Origin: Caryophanales bacterium UBA3631
GTDB lineage: Bacteria; Bacillota_I; Bacilli_A; RF39; UBA660
NCBI GenBank assembly: GCA_002374055.1
Contig: DFLA01000036.1
Span: 1 to 60,165, forward strand
Reading direction: 5' to 3'
DNA: 60,165 bases
The notes under the pieces were generated by a model, which saw only the letters and a program-made list of their open reading frames with translations, made no database searches and had not been told where the DNA came from. Positions 35,920 through 44,628 of this stretch are shown here, in pieces (position 1 is the first letter of the stretch; each line of letters opens with the position of its first letter). A program made the translations under genes and the position numbers.

Positions 35920-36829
35920 TTTCTTCACCATACATCTTTCCATTTGAGTCTTTCTGAATATGATATCCATATTCGAATATGTATGACATTGCATATAGGA
36001 ATATTATTTCTATTATATTGAACAGGTTAATATCTATATCTTCTGTTGCCATTGATATGCTGAAAAGTCCTGTTCCTATTGTTGATGTTATAATTGCTGC
36101 TATCATATAGTAACTCATTTTCTTTATATGGTTAACGTTTTCTAGTGTAAATGGAGTATCTCCTTCATTTATATTTTTAAATAGGTTTTCTAAATGTTTA
36201 AATACGTTTCCTATAAATATTAGGAATACTATTAATGATGCGAATGATGTTTCTAATAGAGTTATTAATATTTTTTTATCATATTTATTATATGCTTTTT
36301 TTATTTTATCTATATTTTTATTGTTTATGTTTCCTATTACAATATGTTCATTTTCAGTTGATGTAAGTTTTATTCCATCTTCTATTTCTGTTATTGTTAT
36401 GATGTTACCTGATGATATAAGTTTGTCTTCTTTTATGTCTATATTTGATATTAATATAGGTGTTATTATCATTATAAATGTTACTATTCCTATTCCTACT
36501 TTTGTTACTATGTTTCCTATTTTACCAAATATTGATAGTATTTTACTTAGTATTTTTACTTTTTTTTGTTCTTGTTTGTTTAATTTAGCTATATTCATTT
36601 TAACTTCTTCATCAAATGAATCAAAGTCTTCAATTTTTTCACTTAGTAAATCATTTATTCTACAGTTAAATATTTTACACAGTATTAGTAAATTATTCAT
36701 TTCTGGATATGCAGCACCTGATTCCCATTTTGATACTGATTGTCTTGATACACCAACACGTTCGCTTAAATCTTCTTGGGATAGATTTTTTGATTTTCTT
36801 AGGTTTCTTAAATTGTCTCCGAATTTCAT
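35912..36829 (-). CDS. XRE-family regulator with C-terminal membrane domain
   Basis: About 305 residues. HTH_3 at residues 4-60 (NLRNLRKSKNLSQEDLSERVGVSRQSVSKWESG), a linker, then three to four membrane helices (about 105-125, 190-215, 235-260, 265-290). Membrane-bound XRE regulators of this type sense envelope or metabolic signals. Start at 36829 has AAGGAGGA. DUF4097 genes with a similar regulator are nearby (39204). Confidence 0.8.
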   Translation of the reverse strand: MKFGDNLRNLRKSKNLSQEDLSERVGVSRQSVSKWESGAAYPEMNNLLILCKIFNCRINDLLSEKIEDFDSFDEEVKMNIAKLNKQEQKKVKILSKILSIFGKIGNIVTKVGIGIVTFIMIITPILISNIDIKEDKLISSGNIITITEIEDGIKLTSTENEHIVIGNINNKNIDKIKKAYNKYDKKILITLLETSFASLIVFLIFIGNVFKHLENLFKNINEGDTPFTLENVNHIKKMSYYMIAAIITSTIGTGLFSISMATEDIDINLFNIIEIIFLYAMSYIFEYGYHIQKDSNGKMYGEENE

Positions 36830-36904
36830 TTGATTACTCCTCCTTTTCACAGTTAAAATTTTAGTAAAGTTTTATTATTTTTTCTATCAACTTTTGGTTG
36901 CATT

Positions 36905-37150
36905 TTAAAAATTCGTTAAAATGTAAACCCATAGTAGCAAAATTATGGGTATTAATATTGTAAATTTTTTCTTTTTTGTTTTATGATGGAATGATATCAT
37001 TCCCATGAGTGCTCCTAATGATCCTCCTAATATAGCTAAAATAATTAATGTATTTTCACTTATTCTATATTTATGCTTTATTGATTTATATTTATCTATC
37101 CCATATATTATGAATGTTATTATGTTTATTGTTAGTAAGTAGTATGCCAT
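36905..37150 (-). CDS. DUF1294 family membrane protein
   Basis: 81 residues, three membrane helices. NIITFIIYGIDKYKSIKHKYRISE then LAILGGSLGALMGMISFHHKTKKKKF is the DUF1294 pattern. Function unknown. Confidence 0.85.
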   Translation of the reverse strand: MAYYLLTINIITFIIYGIDKYKSIKHKYRISENTLIILAILGGSLGALMGMISFHHKTKKKKFTILIPIILLLWVYILTNF

Positions 37151-37176
37151 TTTATCCCTCTTTATAATTGTATCAT

Positions 37177-37201
37177 AAAAGACAGATGATTTCTATCTGT
37201 C
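37177..37201 (-). terminator. Terminator between the DUF4097 genes and DUF1294
   Basis: AGACAGAT / ATCTGTCT stem with T run on the minus strand. A second hairpin (AATAAGGATTT / AAATCCTTATT) at 37227-37252 overlaps the DUF4097 stop. Confidence 0.75.
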
Positions 37202-37246
37202 TAACTTTTATTTTTCTTTAGAAATAAAAAATAAGGATTTAAATCC

Positions 37247-38299
37247 TTATTTTACTTTAATATCTCCACTTGTTGTTTCTAGTTTTAGAGTTATTTCTGA
37301 TTTTCTGTTATTATTTTCTATTTTTGAATCTCCAGAGCCAGTTTTTGTTTCAATATAAATGTCATTTGTTTTACGTATAGTAATATCTCCTGAGCGTGCT
37401 TCCATTTTTGAATCTTTAGCTATTTCTAAACTGTCTACTTTTATATCTCCTGATGATGCTTCTGCTTCAATATATTCTTTTACATCGCCTAATTCTATAT
37501 CACCTGATGATGTTTTGATTTTTACATTTGTTATTTTATTTGCTGTTATATCTCCTGATGTTGCTTTTAATTCTCCACTTTCTTCTATTGTATCTACATT
37601 TATATTTCCTGAGTTAGCAGTAATATTTGCAGTTTTTGCTTTTTCTAATTCTATGTCTCCTGATGTTGCTTTTAAATTAGCATTTCCAATTATTGTATCA
37701 ACTGTTATATCTCCTGATGTTGATTTAAGTTCTGCATTTTCGAATACTGTATCTATTTTTATGTCTCCTGATGATACTTTAATATTAGCATTTTTTACGC
37801 TTGCTATTTCTACATCACCTGCTGTTTGTTCTATATCAACATTCATATTTATGAAATCTGATATATTTATGTTTCCTGATCTTCCTTCTATTTTTAAGTT
37901 CTTGTCGTAGTTTTCTGGAAGATATAATTCAATTTTTGATAACTTATTATTAAAACATAAGAACTTACATGTTTTTGATTTTACATCAATATATAATTCG
38001 TTTCCATTATTTTTTATTTCTGCATTATTCTTTTCAGCATATACTAATACTCTAATTTTTTCATTTTCTGATTTTTTTACTTCTATTTTTGCTGGATGTG
38101 CTTTTATTTTGATTGTGTCAAAAACATTTTCGTAAGTTTCATCTTTTTCTAGTTCTTTTACTACTCTTTGATTACTGTAACCAAAAGAAATAAATGAAGT
38201 GTCACTGTCTGAATTTATGATTGCTATCATAGATGAGATTAATCCTAATGTTATCACTGATATTATTATCAATGATATAAGTTTTTTATTATCTTTCAT
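37247..38299 (-). CDS. DUF4097-type repetitive beta-strand protein, membrane-anchored
   Basis: 350 residues. One N-terminal membrane helix (about 7-27), then a regular beta array with the motif SGDI repeated at least nine times (spacing about 18-20), for example KATSGDIELEKAKTANI. This is the DUF4097 (LiaG/adhesin-like) pattern, probably a beta-helix on the outside of the membrane. It belongs to an operon with a paralogue and an XRE regulator. Role in stress sensing is inference from liaG. Confidence 0.8.
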   Translation of the reverse strand: MKDNKKLISLIIISVITLGLISSMIAIINSDSDTSFISFGYSNQRVVKELEKDETYENVFDTIKIKAHPAKIEVKKSENEKIRVLVYAEKNNAEIKNNGNELYIDVKSKTCKFLCFNNKLSKIELYLPENYDKNLKIEGRSGNINISDFINMNVDIEQTAGDVEIASVKNANIKVSSGDIKIDTVFENAELKSTSGDITVDTIIGNANLKATSGDIELEKAKTANITANSGNINVDTIEESGELKATSGDITANKITNVKIKTSSGDIELGDVKEYIEAEASSGDIKVDSLEIAKDSKMEARSGDITIRKTNDIYIETKTGSGDSKIENNNRKSEITLKLETTSGDIKVK

Positions 38300-38314
38300 T
38301 TTTTTCCTCCTATA

Positions 38315-39217
38315 TTAATTAACTTTTATATCTCCAAGATTACTTTCAAGATTTAATGTTATGTCAGATTCTCTATAATTTTCGTTTATTGATGTTGTTC
38401 CTAAGTCAGTTGAAGCATCTACATAGATTTCATTGATTTTATCTATTCTTATTGTTCCTAGATTAGTCTCTATTGATGAATCTCTTGTAATGTTTATTTT
38501 ATCTATTTTTATATCTCCTGCATCAGCGTCAATTCTTACATATTCATTTATTTCTTTTATTTTTGTATTTCCATGATTGTTTTTAGCGTCAATGATGTTT
38601 ACTTTATTTACTTCAATATTTCCTGCTGATGAATTTAGTTTTCCTTCTATTATTTCGTTTATTGTAATATCTCCGTAGTTATTTTTTATATCAACTTTAT
38701 TTGCTGCATCTATTTTGATGTTTCCAGCATCTTCATCTATATTAAGATTTAAATTTTTAAATGATTCTACATCTATATTTCCATAGTTATTTTCTATTTT
38801 TATTTCTTTGTCATAGTTTTCAGGAATGTATAGTTCTATTTTTGATATTTTTTTATTGAAATTTAGACATAAAAATTTGCATGGAGTTGTTTTTACTTTT
38901 ATTTTTAATTCTGATAGATTTTCATATACATTTTCTGTTACTTCAACTTTATCCTCTTCTGCGTATACTTTAAGTTGTGTTGTTTCGTTTTGTGATTTTT
39001 TTATTTCTATATCTGTAGCTTCTGTATCTATCAATATTTTGTTAAATGTATTTTCGTATGTTTTATCTACTTGCAATTCTTTAATTGTTTCGCCATATTT
39101 TCTTATAAAACTATAATCATTATTTTTCTTTATAAAGATTATCATTGCTATTATTAATGCAATTATGATTATACATAATAATCCTATTATTGTCACTATC
39201 GGTCTATTCTTCTTCAT
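38315..39217 (-). CDS. DUF4097-type protein, paralogue of the 37247 gene
   Basis: 300 residues with an N-terminal helix (about 8-30) and beta repeats ending in GDI/GDIKID or GNI (NYGNIDV, DAGNIKI, NYGDITI, SAGNIEV, NHGNTKI, DAGDIKI). The two proteins share about the same N-terminal KTPCKFLCLN/FLCFN and LPENYD segments. Located 15 bases from its neighbour. The gene start overlaps the regulator's end by 14 bases. Confidence 0.8.
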   Translation of the reverse strand: MKKNRPIVTIIGLLCIIIIALIIAMIIFIKKNNDYSFIRKYGETIKELQVDKTYENTFNKILIDTEATDIEIKKSQNETTQLKVYAEEDKVEVTENVYENLSELKIKVKTTPCKFLCLNFNKKISKIELYIPENYDKEIKIENNYGNIDVESFKNLNLNIDEDAGNIKIDAANKVDIKNNYGDITINEIIEGKLNSSAGNIEVNKVNIIDAKNNHGNTKIKEINEYVRIDADAGDIKIDKINITRDSSIETNLGTIRIDKINEIYVDASTDLGTTSINENYRESDITLNLESNLGDIKVN

Positions 39218-39845
39218 TTGTTTCTTCCTTTTCTTCTTTTAAATCGAATGCTAATTTTACTATTTCTTTTATTAATCCATCTATAATAAATATTATCCAT
39301 GTAATATACCAAGCCATTGTTGCAAAGCTTATTATTAAGTATATTATAACGCATGTTGTATCTATTATATTGTTTATTCTTCTTATCAATGGATTTTTTT
39401 CTTCTGGTTCTTCAACTGTTTTAGTTTTTTCTTTTTTATATTTAATGCATGTATAAATAATTACGCATGTTCCTAATCCGCATATTAGTAAGAATAATGC
39501 TGATGCTACTATTGGATTCATAAATAGAACTGGTATTGAAATCATCATCCATACTATTGCTACAAAGTATAGTAAAACTCCAATTCCTATTCCTAATGCT
39601 CTTTTTTGTTTAATTTCTTCTTTGTTTTCTTTTTTTGTAAACTCTCTTTTTTGTCCTGTTAGTAATTCATCTGCTGTAACGCCATATAATTCACATAATG
39701 GTTTGATTTTATCAAAATCTGGAGTTGATGCGTTTGTCTCCCATTTTGATATTGTTTGTCTTGTCACATTAAGTTTTTCTGCAACTTCTTCTTGTGACAA
39801 ATGTTTTTCCTTTCTTAAATCATATAATTTTTCTCCTATATTCAT
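39204..39845 (-). CDS. XRE-family regulator with membrane domain
   Basis: 213 residues. HTH at 2-60 (LYDLRKEKHLSQEEVAEKLNVTRQTISKWETNAS), then four hydrophobic segments (about 88-105, 110-135, 158-175, 180-195) and an acidic end. It precedes and overlaps the DUF4097 gene, so it probably controls those genes. A TATAAT lies about 10 bases upstream of its ribosome site. Confidence 0.82.
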   Translation of the reverse strand: MNIGEKLYDLRKEKHLSQEEVAEKLNVTRQTISKWETNASTPDFDKIKPLCELYGVTADELLTGQKREFTKKENKEEIKQKRALGIGIGVLLYFVAIVWMMISIPVLFMNPIVASALFLLICGLGTCVIIYTCIKYKKEKTKTVEEPEEKNPLIRRINNIIDTTCVIIYLIISFATMAWYITWIIFIIDGLIKEIVKLAFDLKEEKEETNEEE

Positions 39846-39928
39846 TTTTCTTTCACCTCACACAAAAAATTATACTTTGTTTTTCAGTTGCGTTCTACCA
39901 ATTTTAATTTGAAGTTTGTCAACTATCG

Positions 39929-39972
39929 CTAACATTTTAATTCTTTTTATATTGTTTTCCTTAAAATGTTAG
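39929..39972. repeat. Perfect 12-bp inverted repeat upstream of the XRE/DUF4097 operon
   Basis: CTAACATTTTAA (39929-39940) and TTAAAATGTTAG (39961-39972) are separated by 20 bases. This stretch of about 400 bases without a sure gene otherwise holds AT-rich sequence and the short ORF at 40117. A regulator site is possible. Confidence 0.6.
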
Positions 39973-40116
39973 TTGTTGTTTACATTTTTTAATAAAATAG
40001 ACTTATTTTACTTGTTGTGACATATTTTGTGATTTGAAAATGATATATATCATATTTTGATAAGTGTTATTATAGATAAAGTTATAGTTTTAAAGTAAAA
40101 TATTTATATCAATTAT

Positions 40117-40182
40117 TTATTTCATGTTTTTATACCTCTTATTTTGTAACTTTATCTTTTTTATAGTTTTTTGATATTTCAT
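40117..40182 (-). CDS. Possible 21-residue basic peptide ORF
   Basis: MKYQKTIKKIKLQNKRYKNMK starts at 40182, with GAGAGTGAT before it and an extended -10 (TGCTATAAT, 40201-40209) just upstream. The first 14 bases (ATGAAATATCAAAA) are those of the short ORF at 1738. No function can be named. Confidence 0.3.
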   Translation of the reverse strand: MKYQKTIKKIKLQNKRYKNMK

Positions 40183-40223
40183 ATTATCACTCTCATCTTA
40201 ATTATAGCATTTTTTATACAAAA

Positions 40224-40250
40224 TAAAAAGTGGATTTTTCCACTTTTTGA
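40224..40250 (-). terminator. Terminator of hsp20
   Basis: AAAAAGTGG / CCACTTTTT stem with T-rich tail on the minus strand. Confidence 0.75.
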
Positions 40251-40670
40251 TTACTTAATTTCAATTTGTTTTGTTTCAGGATTTTCTTTTTGTTCGTCTT
40301 TTTTAGGAATATCAATTTTTAATGTTCCATTTTTGAATTCTGCTTCAATATCTTCTTCTTTAATATTATCACCTACATAGAATGATCTTGTGCATTCTCC
40401 ATAGAATCTTTCTTTATGCACGTATTTTTCTTCTTCTTCGTCTATTTTGTTTTCTTGTTTACCTGTTATTGTTAAGTATCCATTATTTAGTTCTAGTTTA
40501 ATGTTTTCTTTTTCAAATCCAGGTAAATCCATTTCGATTATGTATTTATCTTTCTTTTCTTTTATGTCTGTTTTCATTAAACTCTTTTCTTTTTTATTGA
40601 AGAAGTTATCGTCAAGAAAATCATCGAACAAATCAAGATTTCTTCTTGGTACTAACATCATATAAATCAT
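40251..40670 (-). CDS. hsp20: Small heat-shock protein (Hsp20/alpha-crystallin)
   Basis: ATP-independent holdase for unfolded proteins. About 139 residues: VPRRNLDLFDDFLDD start, then the alpha-crystallin domain (about 35-125) with YIIEMDLPGFEKENIKLELNNGYLTITGK and the GTLKIDIPK end. Several ATGs occur within five codons, so the exact start is unsure. The promoter carries a CIRCE element. Monocistronic. Confidence 0.92.
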   Translation of the reverse strand: MIYMMLVPRRNLDLFDDFLDDNFFNKKEKSLMKTDIKEKKDKYIIEMDLPGFEKENIKLELNNGYLTITGKQENKIDEEEEKYVHKERFYGECTRSFYVGDNIKEEDIEAEFKNGTLKIDIPKKDEQKENPETKQIEIK

Positions 40671-40736
40671 CTACCTTTCTTTTTTCTTTTACGACAAATA
40701 TAATCTTAATACCTGTAGTTTTTCTACTACATGATA

Positions 40737-40778
40737 ATCATATCACTTTTTTTAGCACTTGTCAAGTGTGAGTGCTAA
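40737..40778 (-). promoter_or_regulatory. CIRCE element (HrcA operator) overlapping the hsp20 promoter
   Basis: TTAGCACTT-N9-GAGTGCTAA (40752-40778) has the exact 9-9-9 CIRCE layout with one mismatch. On the minus strand the -35 TTGACA (40760-40765) lies partly in the spacer, followed 17 bases on by TATGAT (40737-40742). HrcA bound here would block transcription until heat shock. Confidence 0.9.
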
Positions 40779-40825
40779 AATATTTTGTTGTAAATATTGT
40801 TTTTTAGTTATATCATAAAATCAGA

Positions 40826-40852
40826 AAAAACTAACCCTTTGGATTAGTTTTA
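40826..40852 (-). terminator. Terminator of the alpha/beta hydrolase gene
   Basis: AAACTAATCC / GGTTAGTTT stem (one G-U) with T6 on the minus strand. Confidence 0.75.
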
Positions 40853-41656
40853 TTTATTTAAAAATTTTAGTATTCTATCATTAAAATCTTTTGCTTCTTC
40901 ATATGCACCGTGGCTATATTCTTCATATATGTATAATTGACTATTTTCTATTCTTTCATTCAACTCTTTTGAAGCATCAACACCAACTATTCTATCTTTT
41001 TCAGCGCCAATAATAAGTGTTTCAGCTTTTATTTTATATAATTCATCATATGCATTATGTCCTAAAATTGCTTTCATTTGGATAATAAATCTTTCAAAAC
41101 TTTTTGGTTTTGTTAGTTTACTTAATATGCTATACATTTTTCTATATTTTTTTAGTTTTTTTTCTGTATATGTTCTTTCTGCTGTGTCTACAAATACAGG
41201 TTTATACTCGCCTTTTTCAGCTGATTTAACCCATCCTCCAACTGCCTCTTTTATTAAATCATTAGCTCTTGGTGCTGTAACTGCTAATACTAATTTGTTA
41301 ACCTTTTCAGGATGATTTATAGCAATTTGTTGTGCTATCATACCACCTTGTGAAACTCCTATTATATCAGCATTTTGAATACCTAATTGGTCCATTAATT
41401 CTACTACTTCATCGCCCATATCTTTTATAGAAAAACCTTCTTTTATTTCATTTCTTCTACTTGGAATATATACTTTATATTCTTTTGAAAATTTTTTATA
41501 CATAAATGCTAGTGGTAAAGCCATTCCTTTTACTGTTCTTAGTCCATCTCCTCCACCTGGTATTAGTATTAGATTTTTTTTACCTTTTCCAAATTCTACA
41601 TAATTAATCGTATAATCTTCTATATTTGCTGTTTTGTTTTTTGCATTATATATCAT
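40850..41656 (-). CDS. Alpha/beta hydrolase
   Basis: 268 residues. LILIPGGGDG oxyanion region, nucleophile elbow GVSQGGMIAQQ (about residue 100), acid in IIGAEKDRIV (about 218) and His in YSHGAYEEA. The pattern fits soluble hydrolases of the MhpC/lactonase-like group. Substrate unknown. It is divergent from the ZIP gene. Confidence 0.85.
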   Translation of the reverse strand: MIYNAKNKTANIEDYTINYVEFGKGKKNLILIPGGGDGLRTVKGMALPLAFMYKKFSKEYKVYIPSRRNEIKEGFSIKDMGDEVVELMDQLGIQNADIIGVSQGGMIAQQIAINHPEKVNKLVLAVTAPRANDLIKEAVGGWVKSAEKGEYKPVFVDTAERTYTEKKLKKYRKMYSILSKLTKPKSFERFIIQMKAILGHNAYDELYKIKAETLIIGAEKDRIVGVDASKELNERIENSQLYIYEEYSHGAYEEAKDFNDRILKFLNK

Positions 41657-41817
41657 GTTTTCACCTCATTATAATTGTATCATTTATAGTCTATTATATC
41701 AAGTTATATGTTATCTCTTCTAATTGTTAATAAAAGTTACAAAATTATTTTTTTTAGTTTTTTTGCCTATACTATATTTATTTTTTTTCATATTTTGTTA
41801 TAGTACGGGAGGAGTTT

Positions 41818-42630
41818 ATGATTAGCAATATTATGTCGCTTGATCCTGTTATTCAGGCTTTAATTGCGACTATTTTCACTTGGAGTATTACTGCGTTAGG
41901 TGCTTCTTTGGTTTATTTTTTTAAGAGGATTAATAAGACTTTAATGGATGGTATGTTAGGTTTTGCTGGTGGGGTTATGATTGCTGCTTCGTTTTTTTCG
42001 CTTATATCTCCTGCCATTGATATGTCTAATAGTCTTAATTTAATACCTTGGTTGGTTGTTTTTATTGGTTTCTTTTCTGGTGGGGTTTTATTATTTATTG
42101 GTGATAAGGTTTATGATATATATTTAAAAAGAAATCCTGTTAAGGGAAAGCTTACGCCTCATGAAAATATGAAAAGATGTTTTATGTTGATTTCTTCTAT
42201 TACTCTTCACAATATTCCTGAGGGTATGGCTGTTGGTGTAGCATTTGGTAGTGTTGTTTATGGTATTGAGGGTGCAACGCTTGCTGCTGCGTGGACTTTG
42301 GCTCTTGGTATTGGGTTACAGAATTTTCCTGAGGGTACTGCTGTTAGTATGCCTTTAAGGCGTGAAGGTTTTAGTTTAAATAAATCTTTCTTTTTAGGTC
42401 AGTTAAGTGGTATTGTTGAACCTATTGCTGGGGTTATTGGAGCTATTTTAGTTATAAAAATTAGATTTTTGTTACCTTTTTTATTATCTTTTGCTGCTGG
42501 TGCTATGATTTATGTTGTTGTTGAGGAATTGATTCCTGAAAGTCAAACTAATAAAAAAAAGGACCTTATGGCCCTATTTACTCTAATTGGTTTTTCAGTA
42601 ATGATGATTTTGGATATTGCATTGGGGTAA
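41818..42630 (+). CDS. ZIP family metal transporter
   Basis: 270 residues and eight predicted membrane helices. HNIPEGMAVGVAFG (about residue 127) and GLQNFPEGTAVS (about 156) are the metal-binding helices IV and V of ZIP proteins. Probably imports zinc or another divalent ion. Start after GGGAGGAG; the last codons form part of the terminator. Confidence 0.92.
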   Translation: MISNIMSLDPVIQALIATIFTWSITALGASLVYFFKRINKTLMDGMLGFAGGVMIAASFFSLISPAIDMSNSLNLIPWLVVFIGFFSGGVLLFIGDKVYDIYLKRNPVKGKLTPHENMKRCFMLISSITLHNIPEGMAVGVAFGSVVYGIEGATLAAAWTLALGIGLQNFPEGTAVSMPLRREGFSLNKSFFLGQLSGIVEPIAGVIGAILVIKIRFLLPFLLSFAAGAMIYVVVEELIPESQTNKKKDLMALFTLIGFSVMMILDIALG

Positions 42631-42641
42631 TATCCTTTTTT
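42612..42641 (+). terminator. Terminator of the ZIP gene
   Basis: GGATATT / AATATCC stem with T6, overlapping the stop codon. Confidence 0.8.
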
Positions 42642-42951
42642 AGTCTTTCTTAAATGGATTTAATCCTTTTATTGAATCTACTTTATCTTTTAGAAAATCT
42701 CCTACTCCATCTACTTTTTCATCTACTACTTTTATTTTTTCTTCTACAAAGTCTAGTTTTTCTCTTGTTGGTTTTACTATTTTATTATTGATTTTTATAC
42801 CAATAAATAATACTATTCCAATTATAATAGCAATTTTTAATATTTTTAAAAATGTTTTAAAATTCTTGCTTTTTATTCTTTTATTCTCTTGTTTTTCTAA
42901 GAATTCAACTTTTTTTGTTAATTCATCTATTTTTAATAATAATTCTTCCAT
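42640..42951 (-). CDS. Small membrane protein with two coiled coils
   Basis: 103 residues: a coiled coil (about 1-28), one membrane helix (about 38-57), a second coiled segment (about 65-90) and a short tail (LNPFKKD). Located in the same group as the GlsB-like protein. No family recognised. Confidence 0.6.
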   Translation of the reverse strand: MEELLLKIDELTKKVEFLEKQENKRIKSKNFKTFLKILKIAIIIGIVLFIGIKINNKIVKPTREKLDFVEEKIKVVDEKVDGVGDFLKDKVDSIKGLNPFKKD

Positions 42952-42962
42952 AAATACTCCTT

Positions 42963-42990
42963 ACGAAAAAAGAATCAAATGATTCTTATT
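42963..42990 (-). terminator. Terminator of the GlsB-like gene
   Basis: AAGAATC / GATTCTT stem with T6 on the minus strand. Confidence 0.75.
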
Positions 42991-43240
42991 TAAATAATAA
43001 TTTTCCTACATATATTAGTGCACATGCACCAACAACTGATGATATAATTGTTCCTAGAAGATTTGATACATTAAATCCTAATAGTCCGAATATAAATGAT
43101 CCTAGGAATCCTCCAATTATACCAATTACGATATTTCTTAGAAGTCCACCTTTAGTCTCCATAATTCTACTAGCAATCCATCCTGAAACTGCACCGATTA
43201 GTATAACTGTGATTAGTGCGCTTAAACTCATTCCAAACAT
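42986..43240 (-). CDS. GlsB/YeaQ/YmgE-family stress membrane protein
   Basis: 84 residues with three membrane helices. GAVSGWIASRIMETKGGLLRNIVIGIIGGFLGSFIFGLLG is the family signature (transglycosylase-associated type). Function unclear. Starts after GGAGGT. Confidence 0.92.
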   Translation of the reverse strand: MFGMSLSALITVILIGAVSGWIASRIMETKGGLLRNIVIGIIGGFLGSFIFGLLGFNVSNLLGTIISSVVGACALIYVGKLLFK

Positions 43241-43280
43241 ATTTATACCTCCTACTTTGATTATAGCATATTTTTTGAAT

Positions 43281-43304
43281 TAAAAAAAGAGATTTCTCTC
43301 TTAG
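43281..43304 (-). terminator. Terminator of the CotF-like pair
   Basis: AGAGAGA / TCTCTTT stem (imperfect) with T7 on the minus strand, overlapping the stop codon. Confidence 0.65.
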
Positions 43305-43546
43305 CTATTTAATACATTTGTTAGTGTTTCTTTTATTTGTGTTGTTTCTACGTTTTTAATATTATACCAACCATATTTTGTCATTTCATCATATGTATTT
43401 GCTTGATGTGTTAATGTTTCTAATAAACATTCTTTTAATAATTCTCTTATATCTTGGTTTGAGCTTTCTAATGTACCGTGAACATATACTTCTACTGTAC
43501 TTTTTAATACTAGTAAATAGTTATCCATTAATAATTGATCAGACAT
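43301..43546 (-). CDS. Spore coat protein CotF-like, C-terminal component
   Basis: About 81 residues: DQLLMDNYLLVLKSTVEVYVHGTLESSNQDIRELLKECLLETLTHQANTYDEMTKYGWY is the conserved CotF-type segment. ATG 43546 (GGAGGT upstream) overlaps the preceding gene by 8 bases. Together the two genes correspond to one CotF protein split in two. Likely in the spore coat or inside the cell in a four-helix bundle form. Confidence 0.8.
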   Translation of the reverse strand: MSDQLLMDNYLLVLKSTVEVYVHGTLESSNQDIRELLKECLLETLTHQANTYDEMTKYGWYNIKNVETTQIKETLTNVLNS

Positions 43547-43730
43547 TTGCATTAACCTCCAATTTACTTATTAATTTTTCTTTTGTTTTTGTATGTTCAC
43601 TCAGTTCTGTTTGTAAGAAATTCTTTAATTTTTCATCTTCTATGTTTTTTATTGTTTCTTGTAATATAGTTATTATATTACTTTCGTGTCCTATTGCGTC
43701 TTCAACGTACGCTAATTCTTTTTGTGTCAT
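43539..43730 (-). CDS. Spore coat protein CotF-like, N-terminal component
   Basis: About 63 residues starting MTQKELAYVEDAIGHESNIITILQ, with GGGAGG before the ATG at 43730. It matches the N-terminal half of CotF-like coat proteins. The frame opens 16 codons earlier, which is unsupported. Partner of the gene directly downstream. Confidence 0.75.
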   Translation of the reverse strand: MTQKELAYVEDAIGHESNIITILQETIKNIEDEKLKNFLQTELSEHTKTKEKLISKLEVNANV

Positions 43731-43782
43731 ATTATTCCTCCCATAGTTATTATGGGTTATTATTTTATTTTTAAACATTTTA

Positions 43783-43810
43783 TTGCATTTTTATATTTTT
43801 ATGTTAGAAT
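43783..43810 (+). promoter_or_regulatory. Promoter of the darT-NADAR operon
   Basis: TTGCAT (43783-43788), 16 bases, TAGAAT (43805-43810), then AAAAAGGAG and the ATG at 43833. Confidence 0.65.
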
Positions 43811-43832
43811 ACTTTAAAAAGGAGTTTTTATC

Positions 43833-44627
43833 ATGAATTTAATTGAATTAAATCATCTTTTTGTTGATGATATTTTTTTCTATCATAGTAAATATTTGGG
43901 TATAGTTGAGTGTATATATTATCATGAGAAGCCTAATTATTATTCTATTAAAGTTTATAATAAAAAAAATCTTTATTGTATTCCTAGTAGTTATATGATG
44001 GAATGTTATAAAAATAAATTAAAATATTTAAGAATGTCTATTTTAAGAAGTAAAGGTATTTCTAATTTAGTCCATTTTACTGTTATTAGTAATTTAGCGA
44101 ATGTTTTAAAAAATGGATTGCTTTCTAGAAATATTTTAGATAATGAAAATTTTGTTTATTCGTATTCTGATTCTATTAGGTTAGATAATAAGCTAGATTA
44201 TATTTGTAACAGTATTACTTTTCCTAATTATAAAATGTTTTTTGCCAAGAGACAAGAAGATGTTAATAAAAAATGGGTTGTTTTGAGTATTGATAGTGAT
44301 ATTTTAGTTGATAAATTTGATACTGAGTTTTATAGAATGAATGCTGCTTCTAATGATATTTCTAAGTGTAGATTTAATCCTTGCTCTAATTATGCTTTGG
44401 ATGATATGTTTTATCCAGAAGATAGAGAGCCTAATTTACCTTCGAATTATACAACTAATCCGCAAGCTGAGGTTATGATCAAGGATAGTATTAGTTCTTC
44501 ATATATTAAGTCTATTCACACTAATTATTATGATGATTATGTTCATTATCTAGCTAACAATTCAAATCTTGATTATGATTCTAATTCAGATCTATTTAAA
44601 CCTAGGATAGATTATAGGAGGTGGTAA
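43833..44627 (+). CDS. darT: DarT-family DNA ADP-ribosyltransferase toxin (DarT1-like)
   Basis: Transfers ADP-ribose from NAD to a DNA base. 264 residues with an extra N-terminal segment of about 75. From LVHFTVISNLANVLKNGLLSRN (about 80) the DarT pattern runs through YSDSIRLDNKLDYICNSITFPNYKMF, VVLSIDSDILVDK, FYRMNAASND and the end NPQAEVMIKDSI with the catalytic Glu. It is followed by one base and the NADAR gene, the DarT1-type pairing. The toxin is intact by eye. Confidence 0.85.
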   Translation: MNLIELNHLFVDDIFFYHSKYLGIVECIYYHEKPNYYSIKVYNKKNLYCIPSSYMMECYKNKLKYLRMSILRSKGISNLVHFTVISNLANVLKNGLLSRNILDNENFVYSYSDSIRLDNKLDYICNSITFPNYKMFFAKRQEDVNKKWVVLSIDSDILVDKFDTEFYRMNAASNDISKCRFNPCSNYALDDMFYPEDREPNLPSNYTTNPQAEVMIKDSISSSYIKSIHTNYYDDYVHYLANNSNLDYDSNSDLFKPRIDYRRW

Positions 44628-44628
44628 T

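Noticed and set aside
37350..37900. Repeated tatctcctgatg-type words at regular spacing
   Set aside because: They encode the SGDI strands of the DUF4097 protein on the minus strand.
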